The position numbers were made by a program, and so were the translations under genes. A DNA stretch of 6,995 bases from JACTMJ01 sp039812845 (lineage in GTDB: Bacteria; Acidobacteriota; Terriglobia; Bryobacterales; Bryobacteraceae). The notes under the pieces were generated by a model, which did not search any database, was not told where the DNA came from, and saw only the letters and a program-made list of their open reading frames with translations. Positions 1 to 6,604 of this stretch are shown in pieces. How positions within the stretch are numbered: position 1 is the first letter of the stretch; each line of letters opens with the position of its first letter. The DNA is taken from contig JBDIBK010000183.1 in NCBI GenBank assembly GCA_039812845.1, positions 1 through 6,995 of the forward strand, read 5' to 3'.

Positions 1-782
1 ATCGTATCGACGCGCGTCGTGAACACGCGGATCTTCGTCTCGCCGGGCGCGCCGTCTTCGGCCGCCAGCGTGAAATCCACTTCGGTGCCTTCGGAGCGCC
101 CGATCCAGTTGCGCTGCATGGTCAGCACGCGCTCCGGCCAGCCGCCTTCGAGCTGCGCGATGTCCTTCAGCAGGTCGTCCGCGTAATCGGTGATCCGCAG
201 GAACCATTGGTCGAGTTCGCGCTGCTCCACCGGCTGGTCTTCGTGACGCCAGCAATTGCCGCCGACCACCTGTTCATTCGCGAGCGTCGTGTTGCAGCGC
301 GGGCACCAGTTCAGCAGCGCTTTCTTCCGGTACGCGAGGCCGCGTTCGTACATCCGCAGAAAGAACCACTGGTTCCAGCGGTAGTACTCGGGATCGCACG
401 TCGCCACCTCGCGGCTCCAGTCGTAGCTGAAGTTAAAGCGCTGGTGCTGCTTCTTCATGTGGGCGATGTTGGCGCGGGTCCACTCGTTTGGATGCCGGTT
501 ATTCTTGATGGCGGCGTTCTCGGCGGGCAGCCCGAAGGCGTCCCAGCCCATGGGGTGCAGCACGTTGAAGCCGCGCATCCACTTGTAGCGCGCCAGCGCA
601 TCGCCGATGGAATAATTGCGCACGTGCCCCATGTGCAGCGTGCCGCTCGGGTACGGCAGCATCTCCAGCACATAGAACTTCGGCTTCTCCGTGCTCCGCT
701 CCGCCTGATAGAGCGCTTCCCCGTCCCACCGGGCCTGCCAGCGGCTTTCGATCTCTTGCGGATCGTACGATTTTTCAGTCAT
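1..782 (-). CDS. leuS: Leucyl-tRNA synthetase, N-terminal part (cut by window edge)
   Basis: Class I aminoacyl-tRNA synthetase that charges tRNA-Leu with leucine in the cytoplasm. The visible 260 codons begin MTEKSYDPQEIESRW, a normal LeuRS N-terminus. The ATP-binding HIGH-type motif is HMGH at residues 50-53, inside PYPSGTLHMGHVRNY. The stretch HPMGWDAFGLPAENAA (76-91) is the conserved Rossmann segment that follows. A zinc-binding insert shows WCPRC at 159-163 and CWRHED at 177-182, so the apparent ligands are Cys160, Cys163, Cys177 and His180; this resembles the Thermus LeuRS form. RNWIGRSEG (224-232) leads into the CP1 editing domain, and the fragment stops inside its threonine-rich motif, TTRVDT rather than the more usual TTRPDT. 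The C-terminal KMSKS and anticodon-binding parts lie beyond the left edge. The Shine-Dalgarno before the ATG is weak (GGA about 6 nt upstream). The gene lies 181 bp after the oxidoreductase and probably has its own promoter. Identification is secure. Confidence 0.97.
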   Translation of the reverse strand, partial: MTEKSYDPQEIESRWQARWDGEALYQAERSTEKPKFYVLEMLPYPSGTLHMGHVRNYSIGDALARYKWMRGFNVLHPMGWDAFGLPAENAAIKNNRHPNEWTRANIAHMKKQHQRFNFSYDWSREVATCDPEYYRWNQWFFLRMYERGLAYRKKALLNWCPRCNTTLANEQVVGGNCWRHEDQPVEQRELDQWFLRITDYADDLLKDIAQLEGGWPERVLTMQRNWIGRSEGTEVDFTLAAEDGAPGETKIRVFTTRVDT

Positions 783-802
783 GTTTTCCGGATTCGCTTT
801 CA

Positions 803-841
803 GAGGGCTGACGCACGAGGGCCAGAATCAGATCCGCCCTC
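803..841 (-). promoter_or_regulatory. leuS leader inverted repeat with two alternative 3' arms
   Basis: In the leuS transcript the 5' arm GAGGGC (841-836) can pair perfectly with GCCCTC at 822-817 (13-nt loop) or with a second GCCCTC at 808-803. The two pairings exclude each other, and the second arm ends about 20 nt before the start codon. The sequence lacks a T-box AGGGTGGNACC-type motif, so this is not a recognised leucine-responsive T-box. Six-base arms are short and could be chance in GC-rich DNA. A regulatory role is inference. Confidence 0.25.
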
Positions 842-870
842 CCGCCCGTGGCTTCCGCCCCGCTCTGGAA

Positions 871-898
871 TGTTTAATGCAATGCTTCATGTTACCAA
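871..898 (-). promoter_or_regulatory. Possible leuS promoter (weak match)
   Basis: On the minus strand TTGGTA (898-893) and TAAACA (876-871) are separated by 16 nt, in an AT-richer pocket of the 181-bp gap between the oxidoreductase and leuS. This would give a leuS leader of about 80 nt. Both hexamers are imperfect, so it is only a candidate. No convincing intrinsic terminator for the upstream oxidoreductase is visible in 899-963; the best structure is a 5-bp GGCGC/GCGCC stem without a T run. Confidence 0.25.
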
Positions 899-963
899 GG
901 CTCTTTGAACGGCAAGGCGCTCCACGATGCGCCCGAGTGCCGGGGTATCGCCATTGCGCCGGC

Positions 964-2841
964 TTACGGCCTGAGCGCGGCGTAAAGTCGCAGGGCGAAA
1001 CCGCGGGTGTTGAGAGGGCCGGAAGTCTCAGAGGCAGCCGGGTTGTAGCCGGCCTCGCTGAGCCAGGCGGCGACATCGCCCGAAGTAAGCGGATCCGTCG
1101 AGGTGTGCGCGGGCACCCTCCAGCGCCGGCCTTCAAACTGAAGAACGCGGGCCAAACGCACGGCGCCCTCGGCTTGCATCAGTGGAGCGTCACCCTCCGC
1201 GCGGTACCCACCGTTCAACCCGCGCGCGCCCAGGTACTGGAAAGCCGCGAAATCCGGGGCAGTAAACGGCAGATCCTCGTAAAACGTGACGACGCCGCGC
1301 TGCTCGACCAGTCGGCGCTGGAGTTCCGCCGTTGGCGCATTGCGCACGGCGACGCCCTTCGCTATCGCCAAGTCGGCAGCCAATCCGCAGGCTTCGCCGA
1401 GCGCCATGAAGACCGGCTCCATCCGAAGTGCGTTGTAGGCGACATGGCTGCAACTGCAAGCGACGGGCACGAGCAGACCGTCGATTCCGCGCGGCACGAC
1501 GACACCGTAAGGAACCTGGAACGGTTCGTGATTGACGTAAAAATAGCCCTCGCGGACGCCGGGATGAGCGGGGTCGTACTTGTGATGGCCATGCGGATCG
1601 AAAGCCCATTCGATGACGGCAATGGAATCGGTCCGGATGCGCGTGCGGCCGAGCGTGGGATCGACATCGGCATCGCGCTCGGTGAGGATGTAGTCGCCGA
1701 GGATGCGGCGGCCCTGACGGACATAGACCTGACGAGGCATGTGGCCGTTCTCCGGCCAGAGTCTCCGATGCCAGCCATACTGCTGAGCGTCCCGCCGCAG
1801 AGACTCGGGAACCTCCGCGTCGTTCTGGAGCAGCCAGAGGAGCCCAACGTTGTGCGAGAGATAGCGCCGGTAAATCTCGCGACGACGCTCCACGGTGGCG
1901 GTAGGCCACTCCCAGCACTCTTCGGCGAGGTCGAGCGATTCGCAGGGAACGCCGGTGTCGGGGTGAACATGGTCACTGTTCAGCTCAAAGCGGCCATTGG
2001 GCAGGGGATAAACCTGAACGATATGCCGGAAGGCGGTGGCGCGCCCGGAGCGCACGTCGTCCAAAACAAACTTGTAATCGTCCCTGTGGAAGTCGGCCGG
2101 CTTCTCGATGGGAACGCGAAACGCGGGGTCGTTCGTGACGTGAAAGCGGAAGCAGTAAGCCTGCGTGGCGTTGTCCGCCTCTCCCGTTGAGCCCGGCAGC
2201 AGTTCACTGGAGCCAAAACGCATATAGATGCGGCCCGCGTGGGGCTCTCCGTATTCCTCGCGGCTTTCGCGTCCGATACGGAAGGGCGCTCCGGCAAGAG
2301 CGGCGAGATCGCCCTCGTAGGTGCCATCGATGAAGACCGGGGCGGAGGCGCGCACGGTGAGTGCCGGGTTGGCGCGGTTTTCGAGGACGATGGCCTTCAG
2401 AGTGTTGCGCTGCACTTCCGCCTTGACGAGCTTATGGCTGAGCAGCAGACGGATGCGCCCGCCGGTCTCGGCGATCCAGTCGTGGAAAATCTTCTCGGCG
2501 AGATCGGCTTCATACCAATAGCCATCGCGGCAGAGCTTGAGATTCTCCGGATTTGATTGGTAGTGGCGGACGACGCGGCGCGTGAACTCGTAAAACAAGC
2601 CGCCCACAGCCTGGCGTTTGCCGATATCGGCATTGGTCAGCCCGTTCGAGACAATTCCCCCGATATGATCTTCATACGCCGCGAGCAGAATGTTCCGGCC
2701 CCGGCGGGCGGCGGCGACGGCGGCCGCGATCCCTCCCGGCGTCGCGCCATAGACGACGACGTCCGCTTCAGGCTGGCCTCCCGTAAGCAGGACGGCGGCG
2801 GGAGACTGGAGAATGGCGCGGCGTGTGAGAGGTGCGGGCAT
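964..2841 (-). CDS. FAD-dependent oxidoreductase (FAD_oxidored family), probably exported, with SLH-like C-terminus
   Basis: A 625-residue flavoprotein of the family often annotated 'FAD-dependent oxidoreductase' or, loosely, 'xanthan lyase'; the substrate is unknown. The dinucleotide-binding fold starts DVVVYGATPGGIAAAVAAARRG (27-48), with the family's GATPGGIAAA loop. It is followed by GGIVSNGL (61-68), FIDGTYEGDLAA (170-181), VYVRQGRRILG (372-382) and a C-terminal FAD-contacting block around HVAYNALRMEPVFMALG (466-482). The usual REARR of the fourth block reads RQGRR. TRRAILQSPAAVLL (6-19) resembles a twin-arginine signal with a short hydrophobic core, which fits export of a pre-folded flavoprotein, though no clear cleavage site is visible. 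Residues 518-602 look like SLH-type repeats. The ATG at 2841 is chosen because AAGGGA lies 5 nt upstream; the frame also opens at GTG 2901 (20 residues longer), without a Shine-Dalgarno. The gene lies 133 bp after the receptor on the same strand, so it may be co-transcribed by read-through. Family assignment is firm; export and substrate are inference. Confidence 0.9.
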   Translation of the reverse strand: MPAPLTRRAILQSPAAVLLTGGQPEADVVVYGATPGGIAAAVAAARRGRNILLAAYEDHIGGIVSNGLTNADIGKRQAVGGLFYEFTRRVVRHYQSNPENLKLCRDGYWYEADLAEKIFHDWIAETGGRIRLLLSHKLVKAEVQRNTLKAIVLENRANPALTVRASAPVFIDGTYEGDLAALAGAPFRIGRESREEYGEPHAGRIYMRFGSSELLPGSTGEADNATQAYCFRFHVTNDPAFRVPIEKPADFHRDDYKFVLDDVRSGRATAFRHIVQVYPLPNGRFELNSDHVHPDTGVPCESLDLAEECWEWPTATVERRREIYRRYLSHNVGLLWLLQNDAEVPESLRRDAQQYGWHRRLWPENGHMPRQVYVRQGRRILGDYILTERDADVDPTLGRTRIRTDSIAVIEWAFDPHGHHKYDPAHPGVREGYFYVNHEPFQVPYGVVVPRGIDGLLVPVACSCSHVAYNALRMEPVFMALGEACGLAADLAIAKGVAVRNAPTAELQRRLVEQRGVVTFYEDLPFTAPDFAAFQYLGARGLNGGYRAEGDAPLMQAEGAVRLARVLQFEGRRWRVPAHTSTDPLTSGDVAAWLSEAGYNPAASETSGPLNTRGFALRLYAALRP

Positions 2842-2878
2842 GGCGGTCCCTTGGATCATATCGAAGCATGCCCGCACC
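2831..2878 (-). promoter_or_regulatory. Inverted repeat burying the oxidoreductase start codon
   Basis: A perfect 12-bp inverted repeat: in the mRNA, GGTGCGGGCATG (2878-2867) can pair with CATGCCCGCACC (2842-2831), leaving a 24-nt loop. The 3' arm contains the initiating ATG (2841-2839) and the next two and a half codons; the loop contains the AAGGGA ribosome binding site. This geometry fits a translation-limiting hairpin that upstream events, a ligand or a temperature change could open. The pairing is directly visible; regulation is inference. Confidence 0.5.
2847..2852 (-). promoter_or_regulatory. Ribosome binding site of the FAD oxidoreductase
   Basis: AAGGGA on the minus strand lies 5 nt before the ATG at 2841. 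It decides the start, because the longer GTG-initiated frame (2901) has no such site. It also falls in the loop of the 12-bp inverted repeat that encloses the start codon. Confidence 0.6.
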
Positions 2879-2904
2879 GGGGGCAGCGCGCCTTCCCGCA
2901 CCGG
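2871..2904 (-). repeat. Two tandem copies of CCGGTGCGGG
   Basis: The decamer CCGGTGCGGG occurs at 2904-2895 and again at 2880-2871 on the minus strand, 14 nt apart. Both copies are complementary to CCCGCACC at the beginning of the oxidoreductase coding region (2838-2831). Either copy could therefore act as the 5' arm of a start-codon hairpin, the proximal copy with a longer pairing (12 bp). Confidence 0.6.
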
Positions 2905-2907
2905 AAA

Positions 2908-2963
2908 CGCGCAACGGCCCCGCCGGTGAAGGCCGAAGCCTCCGCCGGCGGGGCCGTTGCGCG
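2908..2963 (-). terminator. Very strong hairpin after the receptor gene, likely terminator or mRNA-end stabiliser
   Basis: Arms 2908-2926 and 2945-2963 are perfect 19-bp reverse complements (CGCGCAACGGCCCCGCCGG and its partner). The stem continues inward through a T-G wobble, a G-C pair, one A-C mismatch, then A-T and GGC/GCC, closing on a CGAA tetraloop at 2934-2937. About 25 of 26 positions can pair. It starts 11 nt after the receptor stop codon (2977-2975). On the receptor transcript the tail is TTTCC, a poor U tract, so termination may be incomplete and the structure may instead protect the 3' end of the upstream message while allowing some read-through into the oxidoreductase. Confidence 0.8.
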
Positions 2964-2974
2964 GGCAGTCCCCG

Positions 2975-5900
2975 TTAGAAGGTGAGGCGCAGCCCCAGTT
3001 GGATGCTGCGGGCCTTCATGGAACTGGTGATCACGCCGAAAGAGGCGTTCGTGTTCACGCCTTGCCGGTTCGGCGAGAAGCCGGTTCCCGGATTGTTGAG
3101 GTTCACGTGGTTGATGAAATTAAACGCCTCCGCGCGGAACTCAAGCACCTTGCCTTCCGCGATCTGGAAGTTCTTGAACAGTGAAGCGTCGATATTCACC
3201 ATCCCGGGGCCGCGGGTATTGGGCAGCGTGCGCGGCGCGTTGCCCACCTCGAAATCGGGCGGATTCGCAAAAGCGCTCGTGTCGAACCACTTCGAGACGC
3301 CCCGGTTGTCGCCTGAAAGCGTAGGATCTTTCGTCACGTTCGGCCAGTTCAGCGCGAAATTGTTGGCACCGCGCACCATCAGCGGCGAGCCGGTCTGGAC
3401 GGTGGTGATCGTGTTCGCCTGCCAGCCGCCGATGAGGTGCTCCACCACCACCGGCAGATCCGTCGCATACTTCCGGCCCTTGCCGAACGGAAGATCGAAA
3501 ACGCCGCTCGCCACGAAGCGCTGCGAGATGTCGTTCTGGTCAATCGCACGGTCCCCGCGCCGATCAAGGCGGCCTACCCGGAAATCGCCCGTCTCGCCGG
3601 AACTGCCCGCGCTCGAATAGCTCTCGTCGATCAGCTTGCCGCCGGTATACGACAACAGCGCGCTGATCCCGCCCGAGTACCGTTTCTCCAGCGTCAGTTG
3701 CAGCGAGTGGTAGGTGCTCGAGTTCCCGTGGTTCGCCATCGTCATCACGCTGCCGTAATCCGGATAGGGCAACAGGGTCTGCGCCATCGAAATGGTCTTG
3801 CCGGAAAGCGCGCCGGTAGTGATCTGGCCGTAGAAGGGGTTGGGAACCTGGTTCTGCAATGCCAGCCCATACTGGATGTAGTACTTGGGATCAAGCTGAT
3901 TCAGGTTGTAGTTGGAACCCGGAATATGCACGCCGCGGCTTCCGGCGTAACTCGCGCTTACCACCCAGCCGCCCGCCACTTCTCGCTGCAGAGTAAGGTT
4001 GGCCTGCTGCAGATACATCGGAGGCGCATAAGGGTTCTGCCAGCGGACGTTCTGTCCGCGGAAGGCCGACGGGCCGCCTGCGGGCCCTTTGGGGTAGATC
4101 AGCGCGGAAGGACCAGTGCTGAAAGCGAACGCCGGGTAGTTCGCACCCTGCGTGGAAACGAACGGCGTTGTCGCCTCCCATCCCAACGAGTTCGAATTAT
4201 CGGCCTGCATATCGTAGCTCTCGGTGAGCATGTGAACGATACCGAACGCTCCCCGAATGACGGTCTTGCTGTCGGCCGTCAGCACGTAGGCAAAACCGAA
4301 GCGCGGCCCGAAATCGAAATGGTTCGGATCGACAAACTTGCGGCCCGTTGTCACATCGGCGTAAAGCAGCGTGCCCGGCATGCCGGTTTCCGGGTTCGTC
4401 ATGAACGGGTCAAAGTTCGAATGGCGATTCCAGCGCTCCACAGGCCCCGAGCGCAGATCGTAGCGCAGGCCCAGATTCAGCGTGAGCCGGGGAGTGACTT
4501 TGTAATCGTCCTGAATATAGGAAGCGTGACTCCACGAATGGAAGGACATGTGGTTACGAACTGTCAGGCTGCCGCCGGAAACCGCACCAAGCAGGTATGT
4601 GGCCATACCTACACCCGTGCCCGCCGGTGCCTGCGGATTCCCGGTAAGGGCCGACGAGAAGGTGAATGAACCCGAAGGATTGGACTTGTTGATCCAGTTC
4701 TCCCGGACGAAGCGCTGGTCCACGCCGATCTTGATCGTGTGCTTGCCCGTGATCCACGTCACGCTGTCGGCGAACTGCACCTGGTTCTGCGCGCGCAGGC
4801 CAAATGAAAACGAAGTCGGTCCCAGTTGGAGCATCCCCGCGATGCCGACGGCCGGAAACATGTCGTTCGGGATGATCGATGGATAGCCGAGCTTCGACGG
4901 CCAATCGTTGCCGTAGCCGATCGAACGGAAGGGCAGATTCTGCCGCGTCACGGAGGTCTTGAACTCGTTGATGACGCTCGGCGAGAAGATGTGCGTCTCC
5001 GTCAGCACGAAGTTGTGGTTATCCCGCTGGTCGATGCGCGCGAAGGTATCCGGATCCGCCGGACCCAGGCCGTAGCCTTGCCCCCATCGGGTGTTCCTCG
5101 TGCCGGAATAGCGGAAGAATGCACTATCCTTTTCGCTGATGCGGTGATCAAAGCGCATGTTCGTCACGCCCTGGTTCGATGGCTGCACGGCCAGGGAGTA
5201 AAAGTTGTTAGTGTTGGTGAAGGCGTTCAGCGGTGTCGCGTTCGGCAGCGGCATGAACTCGAGCACCCGCAGGCTCAACGGATCCAGCCGTCCCTTCGGC
5301 AGCACGTTGCCCGGAATCGGATCTCGGATAAATCCAGATCCGCTCGGGTTCGGGCGCGTGGATGCGGGGTCGTAGATCGGGAAGAGATTCCCCTTGGCGT
5401 CGCGGGTGTTGGAGAAATCCCCAGCGCGTTCGAGCGCCGTCGGCACGGTGGACCGGCGAATCTCCGAATTGCGGAAGCGCCACTGCTCATAGCCCACGAA
5501 AAAGAAACTGCGGTTCCTCCCTTGGTAGACCTTCGGGATCCAGATCGGGCCGCCCACCGTACCGCCGTACTGATTGTAGCGGAGCACGGGCTTGATCCTC
5601 CCCGTGTTGGACGCAACTTGCGTCGCGAACGCATTGCGCGCGTCGAGCGCGTCGTTACGGAAGAACTCGTAGAGCGAGCCGTGGAATTCGTTCGTCCCGG
5701 ACCTCGTTACGACGTTCACGACGCCGCCCGAAGTCTGCCCGAACTCAGCCTTTAGGCCATTCGTCTCCACCTTGAACTCTTCCACGGCGTCCACCATCGG
5801 CACGACGGAAATCTCATTGTGGACGGGCACGGTGTTCGCCCCGCCGTCGAGATACATTTGCGTTCCGTAGACCGGGCCGCCATTGAACTGAATCTGGGAG

Positions 5901-6436
5901 AAACCCTGGTTTGTGATCTCGCCAAAGCCGTCCGCGTTGCGGTCCACCGGCTGCACGCCAGTCACCAGTTTCACGAGGTTGAACACGTGCCGCCCGTTCA
6001 TCGGCAGCTCCTCGATCCGCCTGCGTTCCACCACGGTGCCTAGCGACGACTCTTCCGTGCGAACGCGCGACACCTCGCCAGTGACCGTGATCGTCTCCGT
6101 CAACTCGCCTACTTCGAGCGTGATGTCGAGCCCCAGCCGCTGAGCGACTTCGAGCTGGATATCTTCGCGCCTAAACGTCTTGAAGCCGGCGCCCGTGGCG
6201 GTTACCGTGTAGCGGCCCACCGGCAGAGCCGGAATGACGTAGACGCCGTTCTCCGAACTGCTGCCCTTGAACGTGAGGTTGGTTGTCACCTGGGTTGCCA
6301 CTACCTCCACGCCGGGCACGCGTGCGCCCTGCGCGTCGGTAATGATACCCGTAATCGTACCCTGCGGCGATTGGCTCCAAAGGGAAGCCACTGTCAATAA
6401 AAGACCGGCGATTAACGCGGCCCCAATGCGTCTCAT
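2975..6436 (-). CDS. TonB-dependent receptor with carboxypeptidase-regulatory-like N-terminal domain (Oar-like)
   Basis: A 1153-residue outer-membrane transporter of the acidobacterial Oar-like type. Such proteins import bulky nutrients, often carbohydrates or peptides, using TonB energy; the substrate here cannot be told. MRRIGAALIAGLLLTVASLWSQ is a Sec signal peptide, probably cut near residues 18-22. A CarboxypepD_reg-like beta-sandwich follows at about 27-107, with GxITDAQGARVPGVEV and NGVYVIPALPVGRYTVT. The plug covers about 115-250, including RRIEELPMNGR (139-149), MYLDGG (194-199), VEEFKVETNGLKAEFG (218-233) and GGVVNVVTRSGTNEFHGS (237-254). The remainder is the beta-barrel, with LRYDLRSGPVERWNRHSNFDP-type strands, ending FGVITSSMKARSIQLGLRLTF with the terminal Phe needed for barrel assembly. 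The frame is open upstream to 6658, but the ATG at 6436 is chosen because GGAGGT lies just before it and the signal peptide starts there. No SusD partner is present. The reading frame appears intact. Family call is firm. Confidence 0.95.
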   Translation of the reverse strand: MRRIGAALIAGLLLTVASLWSQSPQGTITGIITDAQGARVPGVEVVATQVTTNLTFKGSSSENGVYVIPALPVGRYTVTATGAGFKTFRREDIQLEVAQRLGLDITLEVGELTETITVTGEVSRVRTEESSLGTVVERRRIEELPMNGRHVFNLVKLVTGVQPVDRNADGFGEITNQGFSQIQFNGGPVYGTQMYLDGGANTVPVHNEISVVPMVDAVEEFKVETNGLKAEFGQTSGGVVNVVTRSGTNEFHGSLYEFFRNDALDARNAFATQVASNTGRIKPVLRYNQYGGTVGGPIWIPKVYQGRNRSFFFVGYEQWRFRNSEIRRSTVPTALERAGDFSNTRDAKGNLFPIYDPASTRPNPSGSGFIRDPIPGNVLPKGRLDPLSLRVLEFMPLPNATPLNAFTNTNNFYSLAVQPSNQGVTNMRFDHRISEKDSAFFRYSGTRNTRWGQGYGLGPADPDTFARIDQRDNHNFVLTETHIFSPSVINEFKTSVTRQNLPFRSIGYGNDWPSKLGYPSIIPNDMFPAVGIAGMLQLGPTSFSFGLRAQNQVQFADSVTWITGKHTIKIGVDQRFVRENWINKSNPSGSFTFSSALTGNPQAPAGTGVGMATYLLGAVSGGSLTVRNHMSFHSWSHASYIQDDYKVTPRLTLNLGLRYDLRSGPVERWNRHSNFDPFMTNPETGMPGTLLYADVTTGRKFVDPNHFDFGPRFGFAYVLTADSKTVIRGAFGIVHMLTESYDMQADNSNSLGWEATTPFVSTQGANYPAFAFSTGPSALIYPKGPAGGPSAFRGQNVRWQNPYAPPMYLQQANLTLQREVAGGWVVSASYAGSRGVHIPGSNYNLNQLDPKYYIQYGLALQNQVPNPFYGQITTGALSGKTISMAQTLLPYPDYGSVMTMANHGNSSTYHSLQLTLEKRYSGGISALLSYTGGKLIDESYSSAGSSGETGDFRVGRLDRRGDRAIDQNDISQRFVASGVFDLPFGKGRKYATDLPVVVEHLIGGWQANTITTVQTGSPLMVRGANNFALNWPNVTKDPTLSGDNRGVSKWFDTSAFANPPDFEVGNAPRTLPNTRGPGMVNIDASLFKNFQIAEGKVLEFRAEAFNFINHVNLNNPGTGFSPNRQGVNTNASFGVITSSMKARSIQLGLRLTF

Positions 6437-6440
6437 CGTT

Positions 6441-6446
6441 ACCTCC
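6441..6446 (-). promoter_or_regulatory. Ribosome binding site of the receptor gene
   Basis: GGAGGT on the minus strand, with 5 nt (TAACG) between GGAGG and the ATG at 6436. This near-consensus Shine-Dalgarno fixes the start and rules out the 74-codon upstream extension, which has no signal-like character. Confidence 0.85.
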
Positions 6447-6464
6447 AAAGCCCGGCAATTCGCG

Positions 6465-6511
6465 TGGCGTGAGTCCGCCAGTTGAGGGTGCGAAACCGCC
6501 CCCGCAACCTC
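6465..6511 (-). promoter_or_regulatory. Structured 5' leader of the receptor mRNA (two hairpins)
   Basis: The first hairpin on the transcript pairs GAGGTTGCG (6511-6503) with CGCACCCTC (6492-6484): eight of nine pairs around a 10-nt loop. The second is a 5-bp TGGCG/CGCCA stem with a 6-nt loop (6480-6465), about 18 nt upstream of the Shine-Dalgarno. If the promoter at 6524-6552 is right, the first hairpin lies almost at the 5' end of the mRNA, where it could stabilise the message. The ribosome binding site itself is outside both stems. Confidence 0.4.
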
Positions 6512-6523
6512 CCGCATGGATTG

Positions 6524-6552
6524 ATTAGGTATGATTTCCGGTTCCGAGTCAA
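6524..6552 (-). promoter_or_regulatory. Sigma-70-like promoter for the TonB-dependent receptor
   Basis: On the minus strand TTGACT (6552-6547, 5/6 to the -35 consensus) and CCTAAT (6529-6524, 4/6 to the -10 consensus) are separated by exactly 17 nt. Transcription would start near 6517 and give a leader of about 80 nt. The region is AT-richer than its surroundings and is flanked upstream by two palindromes that could be operators. Confidence 0.5.
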
Positions 6553-6558
6553 GTAGTC

Positions 6559-6568
6559 CGAAATTTCG
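6559..6568. promoter_or_regulatory. Palindrome CGAAATTTCG next to the receptor -35 box
   Basis: A perfect 10-bp palindrome lies 6 bp upstream of the TTGACT element. Position and symmetry suit a binding site for a dimeric regulator, either an activator site or an operator shared with the divergent gene. No known regulator consensus is recognised, and 10 bp alone is weak evidence. Confidence 0.3.
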
Positions 6569-6588
6569 AAGATTCCACCAATTGAACA

Positions 6589-6604
6589 CCGTTCGCCGGA
6601 ACGG
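6589..6604. promoter_or_regulatory. Inverted repeat CCGTTC-N4-GAACGG in the divergent intergenic region
   Basis: A perfect 6-bp inverted repeat with a 4-bp spacer (GCCG), centred about 47 bp upstream of the receptor -35 box. Its shape suits a helix-turn-helix dimer. A related GTTCCG half occurs at 6541-6546, within the promoter spacer. The binding protein is unknown. Confidence 0.3.

Noticed and set aside
207..908. 233-codon plus-strand open frame antisense to leuS
   Set aside because: It covers the conserved HMGH and zinc regions of LeuRS in reverse and has no features of its own.
783..963. T-box or other known riboswitch before leuS
   Set aside because: No T-box core sequence or specifier-loop arrangement could be found; only short inverted repeats are present.
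781..2190. 469-codon plus-strand open frame antisense to the FAD oxidoreductase
   Set aside because: No recognisable domain and no Shine-Dalgarno. It lies opposite a gene with clear family motifs, and long antisense frames are expected in GC-rich coding DNA.
3437..4669. 410-codon plus-strand open frame antisense to the TonB-dependent receptor
   Set aside because: The composition is rich in Arg, Val, Ala and His as in a reverse-frame shadow, and the opposite strand encodes an intact beta-barrel protein.
4826..5755. 309-codon plus-strand open frame antisense to the receptor plug and barrel
   Set aside because: Same reasons: no domain, no start signal, and it overlaps conserved plug motifs on the other strand.
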